The position numbers and the translations under genes were made by a program. A DNA stretch of 64,000 bases from Solimicrobium sp043758755. Its GTDB lineage: Bacteria > Pseudomonadota > Gammaproteobacteria > Burkholderiales > Burkholderiaceae_D. Under the pieces are notes generated by a model that searched no databases, was not told where the DNA came from, and saw nothing but the letters and a program-made list of their open reading frames with translations. The stretch lies in assembly GCA_043758755.1 (NCBI GenBank), contig JAYVMW010000016.1:62001-126000 (forward strand). The letters run 5' to 3'. Below, in pieces: positions 8,755 through 18,040 of this stretch (positions are counted from its first letter, which is position 1; every line of letters begins with the position of its first letter).

Positions 8755-8997
8755 ATGTCGACAGCAACGCTGACATCAAAAGGGCAGGTGACCATCCCGG
8801 CCAAGGTACGTGCCGCTTTAGGCCTTGAATCGGGTAGCCGGATTGAGTTTATCGAAACAGCAAATGGTGAATTTCTGATTGTTCCATCAACGAGTTCAAT
8901 CCAGGAATTGAAAGGAATGCTGCGCAAACCGGCCAAAGCGGTTTCCATTGATGACATGAACATGGCAATTGCTGCGCAGGGAGCCAAAGCGCGATGA
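8755..8997 (+). CDS. vapB: AbrB/SpoVT-fold antitoxin (VapB type)
   Basis: 80 residues. The N-terminal swapped-hairpin DNA-binding domain is clear (ATLTSKGQVTIPAKVRAALGL, residues about 4-24), followed by GSRIEFIE. The C-terminal tail (about 45-80) would wrap the toxin. A ribosome binding site (GAGGA) precedes the ATG by 6-7 bp. The gene overlaps the PIN toxin gene by 4 bp (ATGA), typical of coupled toxin-antitoxin translation. It should neutralise the downstream RNase and repress the operon at the palindrome just upstream. Confidence 0.9.
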   Translation: MSTATLTSKGQVTIPAKVRAALGLESGSRIEFIETANGEFLIVPSTSSIQELKGMLRKPAKAVSIDDMNMAIAAQGAKAR

Positions 8998-9389
8998 TTG
9001 GATTAGACACAAATGTACTGGTGCGCTTCATCGCTCAAGATGACGTTCGCCAATCGCCTGTGGCAACAGCGCTGATCGAGCAACTGGACAGCCAAACACC
9101 CGGGTTCGTCACACTGGTCAGTCTGGTAGAACTGGTTTGGGTAATGCAAAGCTGTTACAGCGCGACAAAGCCGGAAATTGTCGCCATTCTGGACAAGCTG
9201 CTTCGGACTCAGGAATTGGTCATCGAGAACGCAGAAACTGTCTTTAAGGCGATCAATCTGTTCTCGATATCGAAAGCAGATTTTGCGGATTGTCTCATCG
9301 AGAGGTCTGCCAACGCTGCCGGATGTACGCGCACCGTAACATTCGATGCCTGTGCCGCAAAATCTGCCGGCATGCAGCGTTTGAGATAG
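8994..9389 (+). CDS. vapC: PIN-domain ribonuclease toxin (VapC type)
   Basis: 131 residues, the usual size for VapC. The PIN acidic residues are visible: D5 in MIGLDTNVLVR, a conserved Glu in SLVELVW, the Asp in KADFADCLI and the C-terminal TFDACAAK. By family it is a Mg-dependent RNase that cuts tRNA or rRNA and halts growth when free of its antitoxin. It is translationally coupled to the AbrB-type antitoxin. It appears intact. Confidence 0.9.
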   Translation: MIGLDTNVLVRFIAQDDVRQSPVATALIEQLDSQTPGFVTLVSLVELVWVMQSCYSATKPEIVAILDKLLRTQELVIENAETVFKAINLFSISKADFADCLIERSANAAGCTRTVTFDACAAKSAGMQRLR

Positions 9390-9719
9390 ATAGAAGTGCG
9401 GTGTTACCAAATCCCACCGCCCCTGAAGTGACCATTTTCCCCATTATTTTTTTGGCTGAACTTTTTGCCATGTCGGTATTTTCATTTTAGTTATCCGTCT
9501 TGTTTCAAAACCGCAATTCGACGCACTATCAGGAATGCACAGCGGTATTTCCTGAATTGTTCAAAGTTACTTACTCGGACGTTTTAAATTGCTTTTCGGA
9601 AATTAAGTGTTGTAATTACCTTGATCACTGCGCATCTTGTATTAAACCCATGGCTTAGCCAGAAGACCGGAGTATATTGCCCGGTACGGATAATTTGTCC
9701 GTCAATCATGGGGGATGTG
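9390..9719. other. Intergenic, no gene seen
   Basis: 330 bp of AT-rich sequence between the VapC-type toxin and the secreted small protein. No recognisable RNA, repeat or ORF was found. It probably holds the promoter of the gene at 9720. Confidence 0.4.
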
Positions 9720-10178
9720 ATGAAAACGAAAAAAATCGGCTTCACAATGGTATTCACCTTGTTACTTTTTATTTCTGGCCTGGCCAATGCAGCCGACGCA
9801 AATTACAAAAGAACTTCGGTCTGGCGCGTCAATCTGATCACGACGGAATATGGGCAAATGGATCCCTATCTGGATTCGCTGAAATCCAACTACACCACGG
9901 CAATCGAAGAAGCAAAGAAACAGGGCATGGTGCTGTCCTACAAAATACTCACCGGTGTCAAGGCCAATCCCGAAGACTGGGATGTGATGATCCTGATTGA
10001 ATTTGCCAACTGGGCCAGTCTGGATACCATGCAGGCGAAGATGGATGCGATCAATACCAAACTTTACGGATCAATGGAAAAGTCGGACGACAATGCCAAA
10101 AAACAGAACGCGGAGAGAACAAAAATACGCGCCATCTTCGGTGGAAAATTGATGCAGGAGATTCAGTTTGTAAAATAA
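9720..10178 (+). CDS. Small secreted protein, unknown function
   Basis: 152 residues from the ATG at 9720, which has a GGGGA ribosome binding site and begins a signal peptide (MKTKKIGFTMVFTLLLFISG, cleavage near ANAADA). An upstream in-frame ATG lacks these. The mature part (about 130 residues) reads like a small alpha/beta stress-type or dimeric barrel domain (WRVNLITTEYGQMDPYLDSL, WDVMILIEFANWASLD), but no family is assigned. It probably resides in the periplasm. A strong terminator follows 23 bp after the stop. Confidence 0.75.
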   Translation: MKTKKIGFTMVFTLLLFISGLANAADANYKRTSVWRVNLITTEYGQMDPYLDSLKSNYTTAIEEAKKQGMVLSYKILTGVKANPEDWDVMILIEFANWASLDTMQAKMDAINTKLYGSMEKSDDNAKKQNAERTKIRAIFGGKLMQEIQFVK

Positions 10179-10201
10179 ATCTGTGCAGAGTTTGAAATCA
10201 A

Positions 10202-10237
10202 GGGGGCCAGTGTGAACGGAACTGGCCCCCTTTTTAT
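10202..10237. terminator. Rho-independent terminator
   Basis: A perfect 10-bp stem, GGGGGCCAGT with ACTGGCCCCC, around a 9-nt loop is followed by TTTTTATA on the plus strand. It ends the transcript of the secreted protein and lies between convergent genes. Confidence 0.93.
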
Positions 10238-10247
10238 AGACTGCTCG

Positions 10248-13200
10248 CTAAACAGTTGATTTTTCCAGCGGCGCAGTCAGAGGAATGATAATTGTAAAAA
10301 CGGTGCTTTTTCCCTCCTCGCTGTCGACATGAATATTCCCTCCCAATGTGGATTTCACTATATTGAAAACAATATTCAGGCCAAGTCCACTTCCGCCCTG
10401 CCCCATTCGTGTTGTGAAAAACGGATCAAAGATTCGATCCAGATTTTTTTCAGGAATTCCTTTGCCGTTATCCGCGATAATTAATTTCAGGTTCTGTTCA
10501 TTTTCGATATTGGCGGCAATTGAAACCACTCCTTTCATATCAAATGAAAAACCATGAATCAACGAGTTGAGTACCAGATTGGCGATGACCTGACCGAGTG
10601 CGCCAGGATAGCTGTTCATCTGGATTCCGTTTGAAACATCAATCACAATTTGATGCGCGGTATGTTTGAACTGCGGCTTCAAGACTGACACATTGTCAGC
10701 AATAACCGACTTGAGTTCAAAGTTGCGGTGCTGCTCACTGGCCTGATCAACTGAAACCTGTTTGAAGTGAGTAAGTTGCTCGATGGCGCGGTTTAAATTC
10801 CTGGCAAGCAGATCTATGCCATTGTGCAGGAACTGATTAAAATCCTTGAGACGACTTTTGGTTACTTTTCCATCCTCGAATACAGTTTCAAAATTTAAAA
10901 TTTCATCCTGCAAACTGGAGCATACCGTCAAACTGTTCCCAAGCGGGGTGTTCATTTCATGGGACACGCCGGCAATCAGCACGCCAAGCGCTTTCATTTT
11001 TTCATTCTGAATTACTTCGTTCTGTGTCAGCTTCAATTCGTCATAGGTTTTTTGCAGTGACAGGTTGATGTCGGCTAATTCTTTGGTGCGGCTGAACACC
11101 CGTTCTTCCAGTTCCGCATTCACTTTAATCAGATTTTCCTGCGCGACCTTGCGTTCAGTAATGTCGCTGGTCATCACCGCGAATTGACCAGATTCAGGAC
11201 AGAAGATCCTGACCCGGTACCACTTACCCAATTCCTTTGAAAAATATTCATAAGAAGCCGGTTCGCCGGTCAATGCAACATGGCCAAACTTTTCTATCCA
11301 ATACGCTTCAGTGCCAGGCAGGACTTCAAGAATGGTCTTGCCAACGAGATCACTGATTTTGAGCCCGGTTAACTTTTCATAGGCCGGATTTACTTCGAGG
11401 TAGCGGTAGTCAACCACGTTGCCGTTGGCGTCGCAAATTACTTCATTCAAGGCAAAACCTGTTGGCATATTTTCAAACAGCAGATGCCATTTTTTTTCGC
11501 TGGCCAACAATAGCTCATCGATCCGCTTACGCTCGGTGATGTCAGTCATGGTGCCAACGTAGTTAATGGTAGTGCCGAAATCATCTTTCACAGCAGTGAT
11601 GGTCAGCCATTCAGTGTAGCGCTCGCCGTTTTTCCGGTGGTTCAGAATTTCTCCCTGCCACACACCGTTTTCGCGCAGCGCAACCGACATCGCTTCGTAA
11701 AACTCTGTGCCCTGGTGTCCTGACTTGAGCAGTCTTGGCGTCTGACCAATTACTTCTGCCGCGCTATAACCCGTTATCTCGCAAAACGCCCGATTGACGC
11801 GCAGAATGACGCGATCCGCATTGGTAATCAATATTCCTTCCTGTGATTCAAACGCGGTGGCAGCAACCCGCAGGTCGGCCTCGGCGCGGTTACTCTCGGT
11901 AATATCGCGTATGAAATTCAGCGTAAACGGCCTTGACTGCAATTCCAGTGATTCGGCGGAAACACTGAAATCCCGGATTGAACCATCTTTCATCCGGAAT
12001 TGCCACTGGAAGTCGCGTAATGAACGATGCGTCGCAATCGCCTCTGAAAATCTGGCTTGATCGCTCGAGTTCACCCAGACACCCACAGCCGTCGACGTAT
12101 GTCCAATTATTTCGGCGCGTTCAAAGCCGGTGATTTCCAGGAAAACGTCGTTCACATCGACGTACTTCCCATCGTCCATTGAAACGATGGTAATGGCTTC
12201 AGGGACTGCCGAAAAGGCCAAAGAAAATTTCTCTTCGCTCTGCTTCAATGCCAGCTCCACCTCTTTGCGTTTGGTAATATCACGCGACGAACTGAATATC
12301 ACGCGCTGGCCATCCAAGTCCAGCGGCATGACGCTCACTTCAGCGTCGAATACGGATCCGTCCTTGCGGCGATGACGTGTCTCAAACTGAATTCGTTCGT
12401 GACCTGCCAAGAGTCGCGTCATGGTCGTAGCGAGCCGATCGTCGCGCAAGTCTGCATCCCATTGCGCAACGGTCATACCTAACAGTTCATTCCTCGCATA
12501 ACCCAGCATGGTGCAAAACGAATCACTGCACTCGATCAGCTTTCCTGTGCTGTCCACGATATGAACTCCATCGCTGGCGTTGCGCAGCAGCGCCTGGTCT
12601 TTCTCGCTTTGCAGTCGCATGGCACGCTCGGCGAATTTGCGATCAGTAATGTCGCGCACGACGGCCTGCAAAATCTGTTTCCCTTCGAAATCCAGTGCGG
12701 TGAGAATGACCTCGGCCGGGAAAGTTGCGCCGGTATCGATTCTTTTGTGGTCCCATTCAAAGCGCATCGACCCTTGTTGCAATGTCCGGGCAATCAAATC
12801 GGCGGCACTGTCTTTCGAATCCCGCCCATCGGACTGCAGCGCCGGCGACAGATCAGTCGGCCGCTTCCCTGCCAACTCCTGCTTCGATGAGCAGCCAAAC
12901 AGCGTCAGTGCGGCCGGATTGCAATCGATGAACCCGTGCTCATCAAGCAACCACACGGCATCGCTGGTTGAATCGAACAGCGTGCGGAATTTGGTTTCCG
13001 AGCGCAGCAGTTCGGTTTCACTTTTATCCCTGCGCTGGATTTCCTCGCGCAGTTGCAAGGTCCGGTTCATGACCAGAACTTCGGTGCGTTCCGCACTGGC
13101 GCTGGTGACCAGTGTAAACATCACCAGTCCGGTGCACGTAAGCAAACCCAAAAGCAGCACCAATGAAGAGCTGGCAAATGGTGCGCGCGTGACGCCTGAA

Positions 13201-14516
13201 AAAGGTTTTTGCAAAATAATTGTCAGCCTGCGGTCGGCGAGTGTCAGCGAACGCTGAACGTAAAGGCCGCGCCGGTCGAGGTAGCTGCTTGCGTTGAAGA
13301 CTGGTGGTGCGCTCAGCGTTGCACTCAGCACCGTGCCGTCTTCCAGATCGCGCAGGCTCCACGCAATATCGTTCTCGCGCTGCAGCGGTCGCAGCAGATC
13401 GCGCAGGTTGGCCACGCCGGTTACCACACCGACGACCATGTTGTCGACAGACCTGACTGGGGCGACGATCAGGATGCCTCCCGGGCCCTCCAGATCCTGC
13501 ACGAGCTGTATTTTCCCCGAGGCAGTCAACTCATCTGAGGTGCGCGCCTTCTGGATCGCGGCCTGCCGTATCGGTTCGCTCAGCATGTCGCGACCCAGGG
13601 CCGCTTCATTGCCTTGGATCGGCTCGATGAATTCGATCGGGCCGATCCAGCCCGTAGCTGAAAAAGTGTGTCCGGGAACCGTTGTCACCACAATCTTGCG
13701 TCCGTATTGTGCCGACATTTTTTGCTCGAAATTTTGCAAAGATTCCTTGCGGACAAATGGTATCCAGTTCAACGACTGCAGTGACGGATACTCGCGGCGA
13801 ACGCCCGCAGCATTGTTCAGGAACCGAGTTTGAGTGGGCACATTGTCGAGCGCAGTGAGCGTGGCCATGACCTTGACGGCTTTGCTGTTTGATTCGTCGA
13901 ACTTGCCAATTTGCTGTATCAGCGCATCGGCCTGCTCGTTGAACTGGTTACGCATGAGGAATTGGTCTTCGCTGGCCGCAGTACGATAGATCAAACCGCA
14001 CAGCAGCAATGCCATGAGCAGCGGAATTCCAACCTGAATCCGCCGCTTTTTCCAGATCAGGCGTGGCTCGGCAAATGCCAGCACAAGCGGCGCAAAAATC
14101 AGAACCCCAAGCATGTCGCCGAGCCACCAGGTAAATAAACTGCCCGGAACCCGCGCGAGGTCGAGAATGCCCCACCAGTACAGGCTTGCATTACCGATGG
14201 AAGTCCCGACCAGACATACCAGCGCCGTCACACCGATAATCCGTCTGATTGCGCTACCGTTGTCGAGGCGAATTTCCGGGTCGGCACGTCGCCAGGCGAT
14301 TGCACCGATCACTGCCTGCAACGTCGATTCGACACCAATAGCCAGCGAGAGCCAGTTGGACTGGAAGGTCTGCCCGACGATGGCATTGGTAAAGAACGCA
14401 CCCAGCAGGATTCCCGGCCAGACCCGTCTGCCTCCAACAACCACACACAGGGCCAATGCCATTCCGGCCGGCGCCCAAACCAGCGAAACATAACTGGGGG
14501 GCGAGGCAAGCAGCAA
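10248..14516 (-). CDS. MASE1/CHASE/multi-PAS hybrid sensor histidine kinase
   Basis: About 1422 residues in the main frame. The N-terminal part is most of a MASE1 membrane domain (LLLASPPSYVSLVWAPAGMA onward), followed by a CHASE extracytoplasmic domain with a closing membrane helix (LVLLLGLLTCTGLVMFTLVT) and about five PAS/PAC modules recurring every 125 residues (PAC endings DITDRK, DITKRK, DITESN, DITERK). A coiled coil leads to the kinase core with HEMNTPLGN, an N box (LVLNSLIHGF) and G boxes (ADNGKGIP, GQGGSGLGL). No response regulator is adjacent. The first 21 or so residues of MASE1 are in another frame, so the gene is frameshifted as sequenced. Its kinase core is a close paralogue of the kinase at 18037-20025. 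Confidence 0.88.
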   Translation of the reverse strand: MLLASPPSYVSLVWAPAGMALALCVVVGGRRVWPGILLGAFFTNAIVGQTFQSNWLSLAIGVESTLQAVIGAIAWRRADPEIRLDNGSAIRRIIGVTALVCLVGTSIGNASLYWWGILDLARVPGSLFTWWLGDMLGVLIFAPLVLAFAEPRLIWKKRRIQVGIPLLMALLLCGLIYRTAASEDQFLMRNQFNEQADALIQQIGKFDESNSKAVKVMATLTALDNVPTQTRFLNNAAGVRREYPSLQSLNWIPFVRKESLQNFEQKMSAQYGRKIVVTTVPGHTFSATGWIGPIEFIEPIQGNEAALGRDMLSEPIRQAAIQKARTSDELTASGKIQLVQDLEGPGGILIVAPVRSVDNMVVGVVTGVANLRDLLRPLQRENDIAWSLRDLEDGTVLSATLSAPPVFNASSYLDRRGLYVQRSLTLADRRLTIILQKPFSGVTRAPFASSSLVLLLGLLTCTGLVMFTLVTSASAERTEVLVMNRTLQLREEIQRRDKSETELLRSETKFRTLFDSTSDAVWLLDEHGFIDCNPAALTLFGCSSKQELAGKRPTDLSPALQSDGRDSKDSAADLIARTLQQGSMRFEWDHKRIDTGATFPAEVILTALDFEGKQILQAVVRDITDRKFAERAMRLQSEKDQALLRNASDGVHIVDSTGKLIECSDSFCTMLGYARNELLGMTVAQWDADLRDDRLATTMTRLLAGHERIQFETRHRRKDGSVFDAEVSVMPLDLDGQRVIFSSSRDITKRKEVELALKQSEEKFSLAFSAVPEAITIVSMDDGKYVDVNDVFLEITGFERAEIIGHTSTAVGVWVNSSDQARFSEAIATHRSLRDFQWQFRMKDGSIRDFSVSAESLELQSRPFTLNFIRDITESNRAEADLRVAATAFESQEGILITNADRVILRVNRAFCEITGYSAAEVIGQTPRLLKSGHQGTEFYEAMSVALRENGVWQGEILNHRKNGERYTEWLTITAVKDDFGTTINYVGTMTDITERKRIDELLLASEKKWHLLFENMPTGFALNEVICDANGNVVDYRYLEVNPAYEKLTGLKISDLVGKTILEVLPGTEAYWIEKFGHVALTGEPASYEYFSKELGKWYRVRIFCPESGQFAVMTSDITERKVAQENLIKVNAELEERVFSRTKELADINLSLQKTYDELKLTQNEVIQNEKMKALGVLIAGVSHEMNTPLGNSLTVCSSLQDEILNFETVFEDGKVTKSRLKDFNQFLHNGIDLLARNLNRAIEQLTHFKQVSVDQASEQHRNFELKSVIADNVSVLKPQFKHTAHQIVIDVSNGIQMNSYPGALGQVIANLVLNSLIHGFSFDMKGVVSIAANIENEQNLKLIIADNGKGIPEKNLDRIFDPFFTTRMGQGGSGLGLNIVFNIVKSTLGGNIHVDSEEGKSTVFTIIIPLTAPLEKSTV

Positions 14517-14599
14517 ACCGCTCTGGTCAATAAGAAAAATCCAACCGCCGTGACCAGATTAACGAGCGCCAGTCGCGTCAGGGAATAGGGGTATATCAA
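14517..14599 (-). pseudogene. Frame-shifted 5' end of the MASE1 sensor kinase
   Basis: Reading down from a TTG at 14599 with an AGAAGG ribosome binding site 9 bp before it gives LIYPYSLTRLALVNLVTAVG, the expected first MASE1 helix. This runs out of frame at a run of five T (complement of 14535-14539). One extra T would fuse it smoothly to FFLIDQSGLLLASPPSY in the main frame. A single-base deletion, real or a sequencing error, is the simplest explanation. Confidence 0.65.
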
Positions 14600-15150
14600 A
14601 ATGCGAATCCTTCTGCAGGTCAGGTCACAGGGGCGTCGAGCGCCATGACCTCGATATTGGTGAATTGATACCGGGCTGTTGGTACGGCCACAATGTTCGT
14701 ACGGCTTAAATTCGGGACGCGCTGACTCCCAGCAACAAAATCGACAAGGGAAAAACTGGCGCAGTGAAGGAAATTCATCAGGCGTCGCTCGGCAAAAAAA
14801 TAACCGTTCCTTGTAACATTTGCACGCCAAGGTCGTCTTAATCTATATCAACAAGGCTGGAAACATCAATCCAGCATGCCTGTGAAGCACTGGCCGCACA
14901 CCGGCGTCGGTTAATTTGCCTTGAATATCACGGTGTGTTGACATATAAATTGACAGGCATCCCTGATGGGCAATTCCAACGCTCGTGGCCACTGAAGGTC
15001 CAATCCACCATAAAAGTGCGCCGCGCCATGAATTAACGTTTACTATAGTTTTCAACTTGCTCAAATTTATTCCATTAAATGTAATTATTGAAACATCCTC
15101 GACGTGTCGCTGCGTTGCAACCCTGGTGGCTTAAGAAAAGGAGTCTGGCT
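14600..15150. other. Divergent intergenic region
   Basis: About 550 bp between the MASE1 kinase (minus) and the TonB receptor (plus). No convincing gene, RNA or repeat was seen. It should contain both promoters. An in-frame TTG at 15088 upstream of the receptor could be an alternative start but has no ribosome binding site. Confidence 0.4.
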
Positions 15151-17325
15151 GTGCGTCAAATCCTGATCGCTGCAATTCTCTGCGGCAGTGCCGCTTCGGC
15201 GCACGCCCAGTCAGACGAGGAATTGTTGGACATGGATCTGGAAAAGCTCATGAACATTGTTATTCCGAGCGCAGACGCATCGGCACGGGGATTAAGTACT
15301 CCTTACGCTGGCGACGAAGTCGCAAAAGGTGGACGGATCGGCATTCTGAGCGTACGCGATAATATGGATACACCTTTTTCAGTGGCCAATTACACGCAGG
15401 AACTCGCGCGCAACCGTGGTGCGGCAAGTGTGGGAGATATATTGCAGTACGATCCGTCCGTGCGGATTGCGCGGGGGTTCGGCAATTTTCAACAGGTCTA
15501 TATGGTACGCGGTCTGCCGATTTTTTCGGATGATATGACGTATAACGGGCTCTACGGTATTTTGCCGCGTCAGTACCTTGCAGTTGAATCGATTGAGCGC
15601 ACCGAAGTGCTGCGCGGCCCCAATACCTTCCTGAATGGAGCGCCGCCCACCAACAGCGGTTTGGGCGGAGCAATTGACGTTATTCCCAAACGCGCGGCCA
15701 AAGAAGACCTGGCCGTCATTACGGTAGGTGGACAGTCGGACAGCCAGCACTATGCCGCGGCTGATCTTGCCACGCGTTCAAAGGACGGCAGTTTCGGAGT
15801 GCGCTTCAATGCGGTCGATAGCGGAGGTGGTACCGCCGTGCGCGGAACGAACTCACTGGACGCCGAGTCCAATTATTTGAACATGGCGATATTGGGTCTC
15901 GACTACCGGAGCTCCACCTTTCGAATATCGGCTGATGCGGGCTATCAAAACCATCGCATGGACGCGGCGCTTCCCAGCATCACCATCGCCAATAACCTGC
16001 CGGTTCCGAGGGCTCCGGACGCTGATCAGAATATCGCCCAGCCCGGTACCTATTCGAATGAGCGGGATTTTTTCGGCACCATTCGGGCCGAATACGATTT
16101 CTCTCGTTTCATTACCGGCTGGATCGCGGGTGGATCAAGGAACGGCAAGGAGAAATCAAGTTTAAGTGCCTTCCTGACCGTCAACGATTCCGCGGGAGAC
16201 TTTACAGCGAATCGATTTGACGTGGCACACGATGATTTGGTGGCAACCGGCGAGGTCGGGATCAGAATGAAATTTCAGGCCGCAGGAATTGGGCATGCCC
16301 TGACATTTTCTGCCAACGCTTACCGCGATACCAGCCGCAATGCCTACGTCATGTACGATTCATTCGCCGACAATATGTATTACCCCTCCGTGGTCGCCTC
16401 CCCAACGGCAAAGGTATTGGTCGGGGGTGACCTGAATGCCCCATTGGTGACATCCGTCAGAAAATCATCCAGCGTCGCATTCGCCGATGAACTGTCCATG
16501 CTGGATCACAGGCTACTGCTTACCTTGGGTGCACGCCGCCAGAATGTGCAATCCCATGACTATGACTATGATACAAGCACGGAACTGTCTCAATACAGCG
16601 AAGGTCGGGTGACTCCAACAGGGGCGGTGCTCTACAAACTGTCAGCCGAATATTCCGTATACGCCAATTTTATCGAAGGTTTGTCGATAGGCGACATCGC
16701 CCCGAATTCGAACAGCAACGGTGTGGTGCCTAATGGTGGAAAATCGCTCAAACCTTATCAAACCAGGCAGGTTGAAACCGGACTGAAATATAACGGAAAT
16801 TTAATGGGAGCGACAATCAGCGTTTTCGAAATCCGCAAGCCCCTGACTGGTTTCAACGATCAAAATGTCTTTACAGTAGTCGATTACGAGAACCACAAAG
16901 GCCTGGAATTGTCCACTTATGGCGAACTGAATTCCAGTTTGAAAGCCCTGGGAGGAATCAGCGTTCTGAATACCGATACGATGGGAAAAGACACCATTGG
17001 CGCTCCGCATATCCAGGCCAATCAAAGTCTGGAGTGGAAAGTGCCCCAACTTCGCGGACTGTATGTGAGCGGACAGCTGATGTACACCGGCGCCCAGTAC
17101 ACCAACGCGGAAAATACGCAAAAAGTGCCTTCCTGGAGCCGCCTGGATCTGGGTGCGCGTTACGAGACAACCGCCTGGAATTCCCAGCCCATGACCATCC
17201 GGGCAGACGTCGAAAACGTGTCCAATAAAAATTACTGGTCTTCGGTCGGTGGTTATCCGGGTGCAGGCTATCTTACGGTCGGCAAACCGCGCACGTTTAA
17301 GATATTTGCCAGTTTCAATTTTTAG
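15151..17325 (+). CDS. TonB-dependent outer-membrane receptor
   Basis: 724 residues from the GTG at 15151, chosen because AAAGGAG lies 7 bp upstream and the frame starts with a proper signal peptide (MRQILIAAILCGSAASAHAQ). A short segment LLDMDLEKLMNIVI follows, then the plug domain (DNMDTPFSVANYTQEL, VRGLPIFSDDMTYNG, ERTEVLRGPNTFLNG) and a 22-strand barrel ending in FKIFASFNF with a terminal Phe. The plug resembles the siderophore-receptor subgroup. The gene is followed by a YfiR-like periplasmic protein and a sensor kinase on the same strand. The substrate is not determined. Confidence 0.9.
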   Translation: MRQILIAAILCGSAASAHAQSDEELLDMDLEKLMNIVIPSADASARGLSTPYAGDEVAKGGRIGILSVRDNMDTPFSVANYTQELARNRGAASVGDILQYDPSVRIARGFGNFQQVYMVRGLPIFSDDMTYNGLYGILPRQYLAVESIERTEVLRGPNTFLNGAPPTNSGLGGAIDVIPKRAAKEDLAVITVGGQSDSQHYAAADLATRSKDGSFGVRFNAVDSGGGTAVRGTNSLDAESNYLNMAILGLDYRSSTFRISADAGYQNHRMDAALPSITIANNLPVPRAPDADQNIAQPGTYSNERDFFGTIRAEYDFSRFITGWIAGGSRNGKEKSSLSAFLTVNDSAGDFTANRFDVAHDDLVATGEVGIRMKFQAAGIGHALTFSANAYRDTSRNAYVMYDSFADNMYYPSVVASPTAKVLVGGDLNAPLVTSVRKSSSVAFADELSMLDHRLLLTLGARRQNVQSHDYDYDTSTELSQYSEGRVTPTGAVLYKLSAEYSVYANFIEGLSIGDIAPNSNSNGVVPNGGKSLKPYQTRQVETGLKYNGNLMGATISVFEIRKPLTGFNDQNVFTVVDYENHKGLELSTYGELNSSLKALGGISVLNTDTMGKDTIGAPHIQANQSLEWKVPQLRGLYVSGQLMYTGAQYTNAENTQKVPSWSRLDLGARYETTAWNSQPMTIRADVENVSNKNYWSSVGGYPGAGYLTVGKPRTFKIFASFNF

Positions 17326-17422
17326 TAGTCAGTGTCGCGGCAACGATGAAGCGCAGCAAAGAGTGTGCAGACTTTACCGAATTTAAAGGCAGTGCTATCA
17401 ATCGAATTTCAAAACTATAACA

Positions 17423-18040
17423 ATGCTCAGTCACCATCTTGATTTACTTAAAACATTGCGCATTCGTGGATTTCAGTCACGGATTGGAAAGCTGTGCCGG
17501 TTATGGTCGATTGCAGTCATTTTTTTGTGCGGCTCAGCCGCGAGCCATGCTCAAAACATAGACAGCGCCAATGAATATCAACTGAAAGCCGTATTTATTT
17601 ACAATTTCAGTAAGTTCATCGAATGGCCAGAAAGTGCTTTCACAGACAGCGCTGCAGGTTTTCAGATTTGTGTCCTGGGCGACGATCCGTTCGGGGAATT
17701 CATGAAAGCGCTGAGCAATCGCAACTATCTGACTCATCCGATCCTGATCAAATATCCCCATAACCTTAATGAAGCAAAAAAATGTCACATTTTATATGTC
17801 AGTGATTCCGGCAAATCAGGCCCGTGGCACGACATAGTTAAAAATCTGGGAGATGCGCCGGTGCTGACAGTCAGTAGCAGTGAAGAGGCAATGCAGGCGG
17901 GTATTGGCATTGGCTTTGTAATCAAAGATGGAAAAATACGCTGGGCTATCAATCTGAATTCGACACGTAAGGCACAACTCAAAGTCAGTGCGAAGCTGGT
18001 TGAAATTGCCGTTTCCATTATCGGTGAGACTGCACGATGA
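17423..18040 (+). CDS. YfiR-like periplasmic protein (DUF4154)
   Basis: 205 residues with a signal-anchor or signal peptide (hydrophobic at about 29-40, then ASHAQ). The mature domain shows the YfiR/DUF4154 signature: EYQLKAVFIYNFSKFIEWP, QICVLGDDPFG, ILYVSDSG, TVSSSEEAMQAGIGIGFV and a C-terminal KLVEIA. In the characterised YfiBNR system YfiR is a periplasmic inhibitor of a membrane diguanylate cyclase. Here the 4-bp overlap with the next gene points to the adjacent membrane histidine kinase as the partner. The first 25 residues may be an over-long start. Confidence 0.87.
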   Translation: MLSHHLDLLKTLRIRGFQSRIGKLCRLWSIAVIFLCGSAASHAQNIDSANEYQLKAVFIYNFSKFIEWPESAFTDSAAGFQICVLGDDPFGEFMKALSNRNYLTHPILIKYPHNLNEAKKCHILYVSDSGKSGPWHDIVKNLGDAPVLTVSSSEEAMQAGIGIGFVIKDGKIRWAINLNSTRKAQLKVSAKLVEIAVSIIGETAR

